Source of the DNA: an uncultured Christensenellaceae bacterium
Lineage (GTDB): Bacteria; Bacillota; Clostridia; Christensenellales; Borkfalkiaceae
Direction of reading: 5' to 3'
DNA: 13,695 nt
Assembly: GCA_910587825.1 (NCBI GenBank)
Contig: CAJUNJ010000019.1
Coordinates: 10,573-24,267, forward strand
Shown here: piece after piece, positions 1 to 6,649 of the stretch
Numbering within the stretch: position 1 is the stretch's first letter
Layout of the letters: each line of letters begins with the position of its first letter
Position numbers and translations under genes: made by a program
Notes under the pieces: model-generated
The model's input: only the letters and a program-made list of their open reading frames with translations
What the model was told of the DNA's origin: nothing
The model's database searches: none

Positions 1-1
1 A

Positions 2-709
2 TACGCGTTTAGTAGTTGCACAAGTCTTGCAAACATAACACTGCCGGACGGTTTGATATCGATAGGGAACAGCGCGTTTAATGATTGCACAAGTCTTGCA
101 AACATAACACTGCCGGACGGTTTGATATCGATAGGGGACAGTGCGTTTGAATTTTGCAACGGTCTTGCAAATATAATTCTGCCCGACAGCCTGACAACTA
201 TAGGCAGTGAAGCGTTTTTAGTTTTTAATTCGAACTGGAAAAGTGTAGTTATTCCCAACAACGTTACCTTTATCGGCGTTGGAGCGTTTTCACTGGGTGG
301 TTTAGAGAGCATAACGTTCAAAGAGGGCACCGGTAACGGCGTATATCATATAGAGGGTAACTGCCTTATTGAAACCGCCACAAAAACGCTTGTTGCGGGC
401 TGTAATAATAGCGTTATTCCCAAAGACGGCAGCGTAACTATAATAGGTGAAAAAGCTTTCGCATACAGCAGGATTAAGAGCATTACAATCCCGGAATGCG
501 TCGTTAAGATTTGTAAAGACGCTTTTCACGGGTGCTATGGAAATTTCGGTTTGGAGAGCGTGATTTTCGAAAATCCGAATTGGTATTATACAAACGACGA
601 CGGCGAGGAAATAATAATACCTTCGCGGTATCTCGAAGACCCGTCACTGGCTGCAAGCTGGCTTGGGGGCAACAGAGCGGAATACGAATGGAAAATAATA
701 GTTAAATAA
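2..709 (+). CDS. BspA-like leucine-rich repeat (LRR_5) protein, 3' part, 5' end outside window
   Basis: The reading frame is open from base 2 and enters from the left. A TTG at base 53 lies inside a repeat and is not the start. The visible part is about 235 residues. It begins with 23-residue repeats of the pattern AF..C..L..I.LP..L..IG, typical of the LRR_5/BspA family, which occurs in cell-surface or secreted proteins of Clostridia, Bacteroidetes and trichomonads and mediates adhesion or protein binding. Four repeat starts sit in perfect 69-bp register (5, 74, 143, 212); later repeats are degenerate. The C-terminus (a FENPNWYY-like stretch, then a short tail ending WKIIVK) resembles the capping segment seen at the end of clostridial BspA proteins, so the 3' end looks natural. 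No C-terminal anchor or membrane segment is visible. A signal peptide would lie outside the window. The ligand is unknown. Confidence 0.85.
   Translation, partial: YAFSSCTSLANITLPDGLISIGNSAFNDCTSLANITLPDGLISIGDSAFEFCNGLANIILPDSLTTIGSEAFLVFNSNWKSVVIPNNVTFIGVGAFSLGGLESITFKEGTGNGVYHIEGNCLIETATKTLVAGCNNSVIPKDGSVTIIGEKAFAYSRIKSITIPECVVKICKDAFHGCYGNFGLESVIFENPNWYYTNDDGEEIIIPSRYLEDPSLAASWLGGNRAEYEWKIIVK
5..142 (+). repeat. Two near-identical 69-bp tandem repeat units in the LRR gene
   Basis: Bases 5-73 and 74-142 each encode one 23-residue leucine-rich repeat and differ at only 5 of 69 positions, all transitions. Four of the changes alter amino acids (Ser to Asn, Ser to Asp, Asn to Asp); one is silent. 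The next units (143-211 and onward) are much more diverged. The array may continue upstream of the window. Confidence 0.9.
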
Positions 710-729
710 AGTACGATAGCATAAATGTT

Positions 730-773
730 AAAACCCGCAAACCGTATCAAAGGTAAGCGGGTTTTGTTTTTTT
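730..773 (+). terminator. Rho-independent terminator of the LRR gene
   Basis: A perfect 9-bp stem (AAAACCCGC at 730-738 with GCGGGTTTT at 757-765) closes an 18-base loop and is followed by a T-run to base 773. It lies 21 bases after the LRR stop codon. Confidence 0.9.
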
Positions 774-815
774 GTGCGGCGTATATGTTTTAGTATATAT
801 GATTACTTCACATAT

Positions 816-850
816 AAAAAAACAGGTTGTCGTTTTGACAACCTGTTTTT
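816..850 (-). terminator. Rho-independent terminator of the ilv-leu operon, possibly bidirectional
   Basis: A perfect 14-bp stem (818-831 with 837-850) has a 5-base loop and A/T-rich ends. Read on the minus strand it ends in seven consecutive U, so it terminates the long minus-strand operon. The stem overlaps the stop codon of the last gene (849-851). Read on the plus strand it also ends in five U, so it may back up the LRR terminator at this convergent junction. Confidence 0.9.
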
Positions 851-1517
851 AGTTATTGTAATTTCTTTCGCCGAATATCGAAGTGCCTACGCGTATCATA
901 TTGCTTCCGTACTGCACGCAGAGCTTCCAGTCGCCGCTCATACCCATAGACAGATATTCGATGTTTTTATCGCAGTCTTTAAGTCTGTCGTAAAGTTTAC
1001 GCATTTTTACGGCAAGCTTCTTCAATAAATGTTCGTCGTCGGTAAACGGAAGCATTGCCATAAGCCCCTTTATTTTGACCGACGGCAGTACGGCTATTTT
1101 TTCGTAGGCGCTTAGGATTTCTCCGTAAGAAAACCCGCTTTTGCTTGTTTCGTCGCCGATATTTACCTGCAACAGTATTTCTGAAGTTATGCCCGCATTC
1201 TGTCCGCGCAAAGAAAGTTCTTCGGCAAGATTAAGTCTGTCAACAGAGTGGTATAAATCTGTTCTGCCCAAAAGATACTTAATTTTATTGGTCTGCAAAT
1301 GTCCGATGAAGTGGCGGCGGGGGTTGCCTTCTATAAAGTCGTATTTGCTTTTAAATTCCTGTACGTGATTGTCGCCTATGTCTGTAATTCCCGCCGCAAT
1401 TGCCTTGTTTATGCTTTGCACGTCCTGCAACTTAACCGCCGCAACTACGGTGACTTTTTCCCCGAACGGGTTGAAGTTTGCTTCCGAAAGCAGTTTTTTT
1501 ACGTTTAGTTCTATCAT
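849..1517 (-). CDS. PLP-binding homeostasis protein, YggS/YlmE/PLPBP family
   Basis: The 222-residue product fits the PLPBP (COG0325) family, which binds pyridoxal 5'-phosphate without known catalysis and keeps PLP and amino/keto acid pools balanced in the cytoplasm. Visible family marks are the PLP-lysine region VAAVKLQ (Lys29, aligned with the usual VSKT), GDNHVQEF, HFIGHLQTNK, SVDR, LLQVNIGDETSKSGF, the strand IKGLMAM, LSMGMSGD and the phosphate-binding end IRVGTSIFGER. Length is near the usual 220-235. The ATG overlaps the leuB stop as ATGA, so translation is probably coupled to leuB, and this is the last gene before the operon terminator. Its place after leuB may tie PLP supply to the PLP-dependent transaminase that finishes branched-chain amino acid synthesis, but that link is inferred. 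In other bacteria this gene usually sits near proC, sepF or pilT. Confidence 0.92.
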   Translation of the reverse strand: MIELNVKKLLSEANFNPFGEKVTVVAAVKLQDVQSINKAIAAGITDIGDNHVQEFKSKYDFIEGNPRRHFIGHLQTNKIKYLLGRTDLYHSVDRLNLAEELSLRGQNAGITSEILLQVNIGDETSKSGFSYGEILSAYEKIAVLPSVKIKGLMAMLPFTDDEHLLKKLAVKMRKLYDRLKDCDKNIEYLSMGMSGDWKLCVQYGSNMIRVGTSIFGERNYNN

Positions 1518-2587
1518 ATCATATCCGCTATAAGCCGCGCCGCTTCGGCACAGCCGACCTTTATTTTTCCGTCTTCCATAATATCGGCAGTGCGATATCC
1601 GCAGTCAAGAAACTTCTGTACTGCATTTTCGACAGCCGTATATTCTTCGTTTAAGTCCAAACTGTCCCTAAGCATCATAGCCGCCGCAAGTATGGTTGCA
1701 ATGGGGTTGGCGGTATCTTGCCCTGCAATGTCCGGTGCGGAACCGTGAATCGGTTCGTACAGACCGCATTTACTATCGCCGAGAGAAGAAGAGGCCAACA
1801 TTCCTATCGACCCCGTGACCTGCGCCGCTTCGTCGGAAAGAATATCTCCGAACAGGTTGGAAGTGACTACCACATCGAACTGTGACGGGTTTTTAACTAT
1901 TTGCATAGCCATATTGTCGACAAGCACGTCGCGCACTTCTATTTCGGGATAATTGTTTTTACAGTATGCGTGTACCGTTTTTCGCCACAGACGTGAACTT
2001 TCAAGAACGTTGGCTTTATCGACGGAAACAAGTTTTTTACTGCGCTTCATCGCAAGCCTGCACGCAATTTCGGTTATTCGTTCTATTTCCCGTACGTCGT
2101 ATTTTTCGGTGTCGCTTGCATATTGTACGCCGTTTTCCAGACCGGATTTTCTCTCGCCGAAATAAATTCCGCCTGTAAGCTCGCGGACGATAATAATTTC
2201 AACGCCGTCTTTTACAAGTTCGTATTTAAGGGGGGAAGCTTTGGCAAGATTTTTCCACAGCTTTGCGGGTCGGATATTTGAATAAAGCCTCATAGCCTTG
2301 CGTATTTCAAGCAGCCCTTTTTCGGGTCTTTTATCTACTGGCATATCGTCCCACTTGTAACCGCCGACCGCGCCCAACAGCACGGCGTCGCTTTTAAGGC
2401 AGCCTTCCGCCGTCGATTCGGGAAGAGGAACGCCGCACTTGTCTATTGCGCTTCCGCCTATCGGATAGTACGTAAAGTTAAACTTATGCCCGAACTTTTC
2501 GCCCACCTTTTCAAGAGTTTTGACCGCGCCTGCGCATATTTCGGGACCTATGCCGTCGCCTTCGAGTACAGCAATATTATAATTCAT
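1514..2587 (-). CDS. leuB: 3-isopropylmalate dehydrogenase
   Basis: This 357-residue cytoplasmic enzyme oxidises and decarboxylates 3-isopropylmalate with NAD+ to 2-oxoisocaproate, the third committed step of leucine synthesis. Sequence marks are the GDGIGPE start (residues 10-16), substrate arginines at about 96, 106 and 135, Tyr142 in TGGIYFGER, Lys191 in DKANVLESSRLW, and metal-binding Asp224, Asp248 and Asp252 in NLFGDILSDEAA. These match the known active-site set of the Thermus enzyme in order and spacing. The segment GLYEPIHGSAPDIAG follows. Length is typical. The start ATG shares one base with the leuD stop (TAATG), and the stop overlaps the next start (ATGA), so it is translationally linked on both sides. 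Confidence 0.97.
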   Translation of the reverse strand: MNYNIAVLEGDGIGPEICAGAVKTLEKVGEKFGHKFNFTYYPIGGSAIDKCGVPLPESTAEGCLKSDAVLLGAVGGYKWDDMPVDKRPEKGLLEIRKAMRLYSNIRPAKLWKNLAKASPLKYELVKDGVEIIIVRELTGGIYFGERKSGLENGVQYASDTEKYDVREIERITEIACRLAMKRSKKLVSVDKANVLESSRLWRKTVHAYCKNNYPEIEVRDVLVDNMAMQIVKNPSQFDVVVTSNLFGDILSDEAAQVTGSIGMLASSSLGDSKCGLYEPIHGSAPDIAGQDTANPIATILAAAMMLRDSLDLNEEYTAVENAVQKFLDCGYRTADIMEDGKIKVGCAEAARLIADMI

Positions 2588-3078
2588 TATTTCACCTGCT
2601 TTGCTATATGCGCCAAAAGTCCGCCGTCCGAAATTATTTCCCTTATGAAAGATGGGAAGGGTTCGGCCCGGAATTTTTCACCCGTGGTAAGGTTTACTAT
2701 AATTCCGTCGGACAGCTCGCAACTGATGCTGTCGCCGTTATTTATCGCCGCAACCGCCTGCGGGCATTCTAAAATGGGCAAACCGATGTTTATCGAATTG
2801 CGGTAAAATATTCTTGCAAAGGAGTTTGCTATCACAAGGCTTATACCGCTTGCCTTTATTGCTATCGGGGCGTGTTCCCTTGAAGAACCGCAACCGAAGT
2901 TGTCGCCTGCGACTATTATATCGCCCGCCTTTACGCGTTTGACGAATTCGCCGTCCAAGTCTTCCATACAGTGTGCGGCAAGCTCGCTTTCGGAAGTGGT
3001 GTTAAGGTATCTTGCGGGTATAATTACGTCGGTGTCCACGTCGTTGCCGTATTTGAAAACTTTTCCTTTAACCTGCAT
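2587..3078 (-). CDS. leuD: 3-isopropylmalate dehydratase (isopropylmalate isomerase) small subunit
   Basis: The 163-residue swivel-domain subunit pairs with LeuC to isomerise 2-isopropylmalate to 3-isopropylmalate through aconitase-type chemistry. The N-terminal pattern (GNDVDTDVIIPARYL) and the substrate loop GCGSSREHAP (residues 62-71) are intact. At 163 residues it is the short form common in anaerobes and archaea, versus about 200 in Escherichia coli LeuD, and it matches the short LeuC beside it. Short LeuCD pairs can be confused with homoaconitase or citramalate-pathway isomerases; the leuB neighbour favours the leucine role. It starts at a TAATG junction with leuC and ends at a TAATG junction with leuB. 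Confidence 0.96.
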   Translation of the reverse strand: MQVKGKVFKYGNDVDTDVIIPARYLNTTSESELAAHCMEDLDGEFVKRVKAGDIIVAGDNFGCGSSREHAPIAIKASGISLVIANSFARIFYRNSINIGLPILECPQAVAAINNGDSISCELSDGIIVNLTTGEKFRAEPFPSFIREIISDGGLLAHIAKQVK

Positions 3079-4337
3079 TACAATTCCTCCGGATTGGTAA
3101 GTCTGCCCGCAACGGCGGAAGCCGCCGCAACGTAAGGGGAGGCAAGATAAACTTCGCTTGTAGCGTGACCCATTCTGCCTACAAAGTTACGGTTTGTCGT
3201 CGAAACAGAGCGTTCGTTTTCGGCAAGAATGCCCATATAACCGCCGAGGCAGGGACCGCACGTCGGCGTCGATACTACCGCGCCCGCTTCGATAAATATT
3301 TCCACAAGCCCTTCGCGCACCGCCTGCAAATAAATTTCGTTGGTGGCGGGGATAATTATCGTCCTTACCCCGTCTGCGGTTTTTCTGCCTTTAAGAATTT
3401 CCGCCGCCGCCCGCAAATCGGATATATGCCCGTTTGTGCAGGAACCTATCACAACCTGATCTATCTTGATATCGCCCCACTGTTCGGGTGTTTTTGTGTT
3501 TTCGGGCAGGTGGGGGAAGGCGACTGTCGGCTTTAACTGCGACAGGTCAATATCTATAACTCTTTCATACTCCGCGTCGCCGTCCGGCATATAAATTTGC
3601 GGTTTGCGCTTAAACCGCCCTTTCATATAATCCAGCGCAACTTCGTCCGCGGGGAAAATGCCGTTCTTCGCGCCCGCTTCAATCGCCATATTGCAGATTG
3701 TAAATCTGTCGTCTATCGAAAGATATTTAATTCCTTCGCCGAAAAATTCCATCGACTTGTATAGCGCGCCGTCTACGCCTATAAGTCCTATGATATGTAA
3801 AATTATGTCCTTTCCGCCGATATATTTTTTGGGTTTACCGGAAAGAATGAACTTTATCGCAGGGGGAACTTTGAACCAGCATTCACCGCTTATCATACCT
3901 GCGCACATATCGGTTGAACCCACTCCCGTGGAAAACGCGCCAAGCGCGCCGTAAGTGCAGGTGTGGCTGTCCGCGCCTATTACAAGGTCGCCCGCGCCGA
4001 CAAGCCCCTGTTCGGGAAGCAGGGCGTGTTCAATGCCCATTTTGCCCACGTCGAAAAAGTTCGTTAGGTTGTGTTCGTTTGAAAACTCACGGCAGATTTT
4101 GCACTGCTGTGCGCTTTTAATGTCTTTGTTTGGCGCAAAATGATCCATAACCAACGCAATTTTCTGACGGTCGGCAACCTTTTTTATACCTGCCTTTTTA
4201 AATTCCTTAATGGCGACGGGACCTGTAATGTCGTTTGCAAGCACAAGGTCGAGTTGCGCATTTATAAGCTGACCGGCTTTAACTTCGTCAAGCCCGGCGT
4301 GCTTTGCAAGTATTTTCTGTGAAAGAGTCATTCCCAT
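3078..4337 (-). CDS. leuC: 3-isopropylmalate dehydratase (isopropylmalate isomerase) large subunit
   Basis: The 419-residue catalytic subunit carries the [4Fe-4S] cluster. Cluster ligands are visible as Cys300 in GSCTNG and Cys360/Cys363 in TPTCGPCLGG, with the aconitase signatures GADSHTCTYGALGAFSTGVGS and the MDHF.P histidine near residue 66. It is the short LeuC type (about 420 residues, versus about 466 in E. coli). Two ATGs lie six bases apart. The first (4335-4337) is preferred because GGAG on the minus strand sits 7-8 bases before it and MGMTL is the usual family N-terminus. It follows ilvD after a 104-bp gap that contains a candidate internal promoter and a palindrome, so leuCDB may be partly controlled separately from ilvBND. 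Confidence 0.97.
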   Translation of the reverse strand: MGMTLSQKILAKHAGLDEVKAGQLINAQLDLVLANDITGPVAIKEFKKAGIKKVADRQKIALVMDHFAPNKDIKSAQQCKICREFSNEHNLTNFFDVGKMGIEHALLPEQGLVGAGDLVIGADSHTCTYGALGAFSTGVGSTDMCAGMISGECWFKVPPAIKFILSGKPKKYIGGKDIILHIIGLIGVDGALYKSMEFFGEGIKYLSIDDRFTICNMAIEAGAKNGIFPADEVALDYMKGRFKRKPQIYMPDGDAEYERVIDIDLSQLKPTVAFPHLPENTKTPEQWGDIKIDQVVIGSCTNGHISDLRAAAEILKGRKTADGVRTIIIPATNEIYLQAVREGLVEIFIEAGAVVSTPTCGPCLGGYMGILAENERSVSTTNRNFVGRMGHATSEVYLASPYVAAASAVAGRLTNPEEL

Positions 4338-4352
4338 ATAATGTCTCCGTTA

Positions 4353-4368
4353 CGGTATTATAATACCG
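4353..4368. promoter_or_regulatory. 16-bp perfect palindrome upstream of leuC, candidate operator
   Basis: CGGTATTATAATACCG reads the same on both strands and ends 15 bases before the leuC start. As RNA it would form only a 6-bp stem without a U-run, so a DNA-binding site is more likely than a terminator. It covers the candidate -10 of an internal promoter, a classic repressor position. No known family operator was recognised. Confidence 0.6.
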
Positions 4369-4389
4369 CGATAAAGTAATATGTGTCAT
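4360..4389 (-). promoter_or_regulatory. Candidate internal promoter for leuC-leuD-leuB-PLPBP
   Basis: On the minus strand, ATGACA (4384-4389, 5 of 6 consensus) lies 18 bases before TATTAT (4360-4365, 5 of 6 consensus). The implied start would give a 5' leader of about 15 bases that keeps the leuC ribosome binding site. No strong terminator lies between ilvD and leuC, so read-through from ilvB is also expected. The rest of the 104-bp gap shows no gene. Confidence 0.5.
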
Positions 4390-4441
4390 AATGATAATGA
4401 AAAATGTATGGCGCCGCCGTTTTCAATACCGTGCTTAAATA

Positions 4442-6100
4442 TTATTTTTCGAATACCGCGCCTTTTGAAGCAGAAGTAACGCTGTTGCGGTATCTTTTCA
4501 GATATCCGCTCGCTTCGCGCAGTTTGGGCTTAAATTCTTTAAGCCTTTTTTCAATTTCTTCCTGCGGTACGCGCAGATTTATGCTTGAATTGTTTATGTC
4601 TATGTCTATAATATCGCCGTCGCGGACTATGCCTATAACGCCGCCCGCCGCAGCTTCGGGACAGACGTGACCTATTGCCGCGCCGCGCGTCGCACCCGAA
4701 AATCTTCCGTCGGTGATAAGCGCGACGTCCGCGCCCAGACCCGCGCCGACAATGGCGGAGGTGGGGGTAAGCATTTCGCGCATACCGGGACCGCCCTTGG
4801 GCCCTTCATAGCGGATAACGACGACGTCGCCCTTTACTATTTTACCGGAAGATATGGCAAGCATAGCTTGCTCTTCGCCGTCGAAGCACTTTGCGGGGCC
4901 GGAATGGACGTACATAGACGGGTCTACAGCCGATTTTTTGACAACGCACCCTTCTTTTGCAAGGTTGCCCTTTAACACGGCAAGCCCGCCCTGTGCGGAG
5001 TAGGGGTCGGATACGGGACGAATGATATTTTCGTCAAGGTTTTCGGCGTCCTTAATTACTTCTTTAAGCTTAATTCCGCCCGCCGTCATAACCTCGCCGT
5101 CGATAAGATTTGCGTCGTACAGTTCCTTCATCACCGCGGAAATTCCGCCGGCTTCGTTAAGCTCTTCTATATAATGCTCTCCCGCGGGCGCAAGCCTGCA
5201 AAGGTTGGGCGTGCGACGTGAAATTTCGTTCATAATATCTATATTTACGCCTTCAACGCCGGCTTCGTTTGCTACTGCCAGAAGGTGCAGTATTGTATTG
5301 GTGGAAGCGCCTATCGCCATATCCACGGTTTCGGCGTTTTTAAACGCCTGCGCCGTCATAATGTCCGACGGGCGTATATTCTTTTCAAGCAAATTCATAA
5401 CGGCAACGCCCGTGCGCTTTGCCAGCGCAAGTCTTTGCGAGTAGACCATCGGCAGCGTTCCGTTAAACGGCAAAGCCATACCCAACGCTTCGCACAGGCA
5501 ATTAAGGCTGTTTGCCGTAAACATACCGGAACACGAACCGCAGGTGGGGCAGGCGTTGCATTCGTAATTTTTCAATGTCTTTTCGTCGGCTTTGCCCGCA
5601 TTGTACGCGCCTACGACCTCGAACATAGTAGAAAGCGAAGTCTTTTTTCCGCGTACGCGCCCGGCAAGCATAGGACCGCCCGACACGAAAATACTCGGAA
5701 CGTCGACCCTTGCCGCCGCCATAAGCATACCGGGGATAATCTTGTCGCAGTTGCCTACAAATACCGCCGCCTGAAAGCCGTGTGCGCGGATAAGTATTTC
5801 CGCGCTGTCGGCGATTATTTCGCGCGAAGGGAGAGAGTAACGCATACCCGCGTGACCCATAGCTATACCGTCGCACACGCCTATCGAAGGCACGATAACG
5901 GGTTTGCCGCCCGCGGAAATTACTCCTTCCGCAGCGGCTTTGGCTATGTCGTCAAGATGCATATGCCCGGGGATAATTTCGCTTTGCGCGCATATTATCC
6001 CGATTAGCGGTTTTTTAATTTCATCGTCCGTCCAGCCCAATGCTCTCAGCAGCGACCGTTGCGAACTCATATCCGTTGCGTTTGAAAATATATTGTTCAT
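4442..6100 (-). CDS. ilvD: Dihydroxy-acid dehydratase
   Basis: The 552-residue Fe-S enzyme dehydrates 2,3-dihydroxyisovalerate and 2,3-dihydroxy-3-methylvalerate to the 2-oxo acids that precede valine and isoleucine. Family marks are GNCDKIIPGMLMAAAR (Cys118), the CPTCGSCSGMFTANSLNC cluster region (around residues 184-201), SGGPM and the C-terminal TDGRFSG. The position that is Cys in [2Fe-2S] homologues is Gly here (IIPGHMHLDD), as in E. coli IlvD, which suggests the oxygen-sensitive [4Fe-4S] subclass and fits an anaerobe. That subclass call rests on family knowledge. The frame is open up to an ATG at 6173-6175, but the start at 6098-6100 is chosen: it has AAAGGT seven bases upstream, gives the usual N-terminus (S..R..LRALGW), and avoids overlapping ilvN. 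ilvN ends 25 bases before it. Confidence 0.97.
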   Translation of the reverse strand: MNNIFSNATDMSSQRSLLRALGWTDDEIKKPLIGIICAQSEIIPGHMHLDDIAKAAAEGVISAGGKPVIVPSIGVCDGIAMGHAGMRYSLPSREIIADSAEILIRAHGFQAAVFVGNCDKIIPGMLMAAARVDVPSIFVSGGPMLAGRVRGKKTSLSTMFEVVGAYNAGKADEKTLKNYECNACPTCGSCSGMFTANSLNCLCEALGMALPFNGTLPMVYSQRLALAKRTGVAVMNLLEKNIRPSDIMTAQAFKNAETVDMAIGASTNTILHLLAVANEAGVEGVNIDIMNEISRRTPNLCRLAPAGEHYIEELNEAGGISAVMKELYDANLIDGEVMTAGGIKLKEVIKDAENLDENIIRPVSDPYSAQGGLAVLKGNLAKEGCVVKKSAVDPSMYVHSGPAKCFDGEEQAMLAISSGKIVKGDVVVIRYEGPKGGPGMREMLTPTSAIVGAGLGADVALITDGRFSGATRGAAIGHVCPEAAAGGVIGIVRDGDIIDIDINNSSINLRVPQEEIEKRLKEFKPKLREASGYLKRYRNSVTSASKGAVFEK

Positions 6101-6106
6101 ACAGTT

Positions 6107-6112
6107 ACCTTT
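6107..6112 (-). promoter_or_regulatory. Ribosome binding site that fixes the ilvD start
   Basis: On the minus strand AAAGGT lies about seven bases before ATG 6098-6100, in the 25-base gap after ilvN. This supports the 552-residue protein over an extended version that would run into ilvN. Confidence 0.7.
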
Positions 6113-6125
6113 TATTTTTTTGCGT

Positions 6126-6647
6126 TCAGTCAAGGTTTTTGGCTCTGTCTTTAAGCGTATGTTCCCCGCGTGCAAGGACGGTTACGCCCGTACGCTGCAT
6201 TTCAAGTATTCCGTACGGCTTAATGACCTTTATAAAAGCTTCTATTTTATTTGGATCGCCCGTTATTTCAAGTATCATAGTGTCGGGCGAAAGGTCTACG
6301 ACCTTGGCTTTGTAAATTTCCGTCGCTTCGACAATCTGCCTGCGCGAATCGGGCTTTGCATTTACCTTTATAAGCGCAAGCTCTCTGTAAACGCATTCAA
6401 GCTCGTCCGCGCAACCTATGCGTATAACGTCTTCAAGCTTTTCCATTTGCTTAATCATCTGGTAAAGCACGTATTTATCGCCGTTCAAAATAATTGTAAG
6501 ACGGGAAATTTCGGGGTCTTCGGTTGCGCAACCGGTCACGCTTTCTATATTGTAACCCCTGCGTGTGAACAGCCCCGTAATGCGGGTGAGCACGCCGCTT
6601 TTATTGGATACCAACGCGCCTATGGTATATTTTTTTACCTCGTCCAT
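6126..6647 (-). CDS. ilvN: Acetolactate synthase small (regulatory) subunit
   Basis: The 173-residue product has an N-terminal ACT domain (residues about 6-75: IGALVSNKSGVLTRITGLFTRRGYNIESV) followed by the C-terminal domain of the IlvN/IlvH family (EITGDPNKIEAFI.....PYGILEMQRTG). It binds the catalytic subunit, raises its activity and usually confers feedback inhibition by valine. Its length fits the family (about 160-175). It begins 2 bases after the ilvB stop. Its ribosome binding site, GGAGG on the minus strand (6658-6662), lies inside the ilvB 3' end, so the two subunits are made together. Confidence 0.96.
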   Translation of the reverse strand: MDEVKKYTIGALVSNKSGVLTRITGLFTRRGYNIESVTGCATEDPEISRLTIILNGDKYVLYQMIKQMEKLEDVIRIGCADELECVYRELALIKVNAKPDSRRQIVEATEIYKAKVVDLSPDTMILEITGDPNKIEAFIKVIKPYGILEMQRTGVTVLARGEHTLKDRAKNLD

Positions 6648-6649
6648 AA

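Noticed and set aside
53..55. TTG as the start of a short LRR protein
   Set aside because: The frame is open to the left edge and base 53 is within a repeat whose first part (from base 2) is already LRR.
4338..4441. Terminator or attenuator between ilvD and leuC
   Set aside because: The palindrome gives only a 6-bp stem with no U-run, and the GGCGCC-containing stretch forms no convincing terminator.
6101..6175. Extension of ilvD upstream to 6175
   Set aside because: It would overlap the end of ilvN and carries no IlvD homology. A good ribosome binding site precedes ATG 6098-6100.
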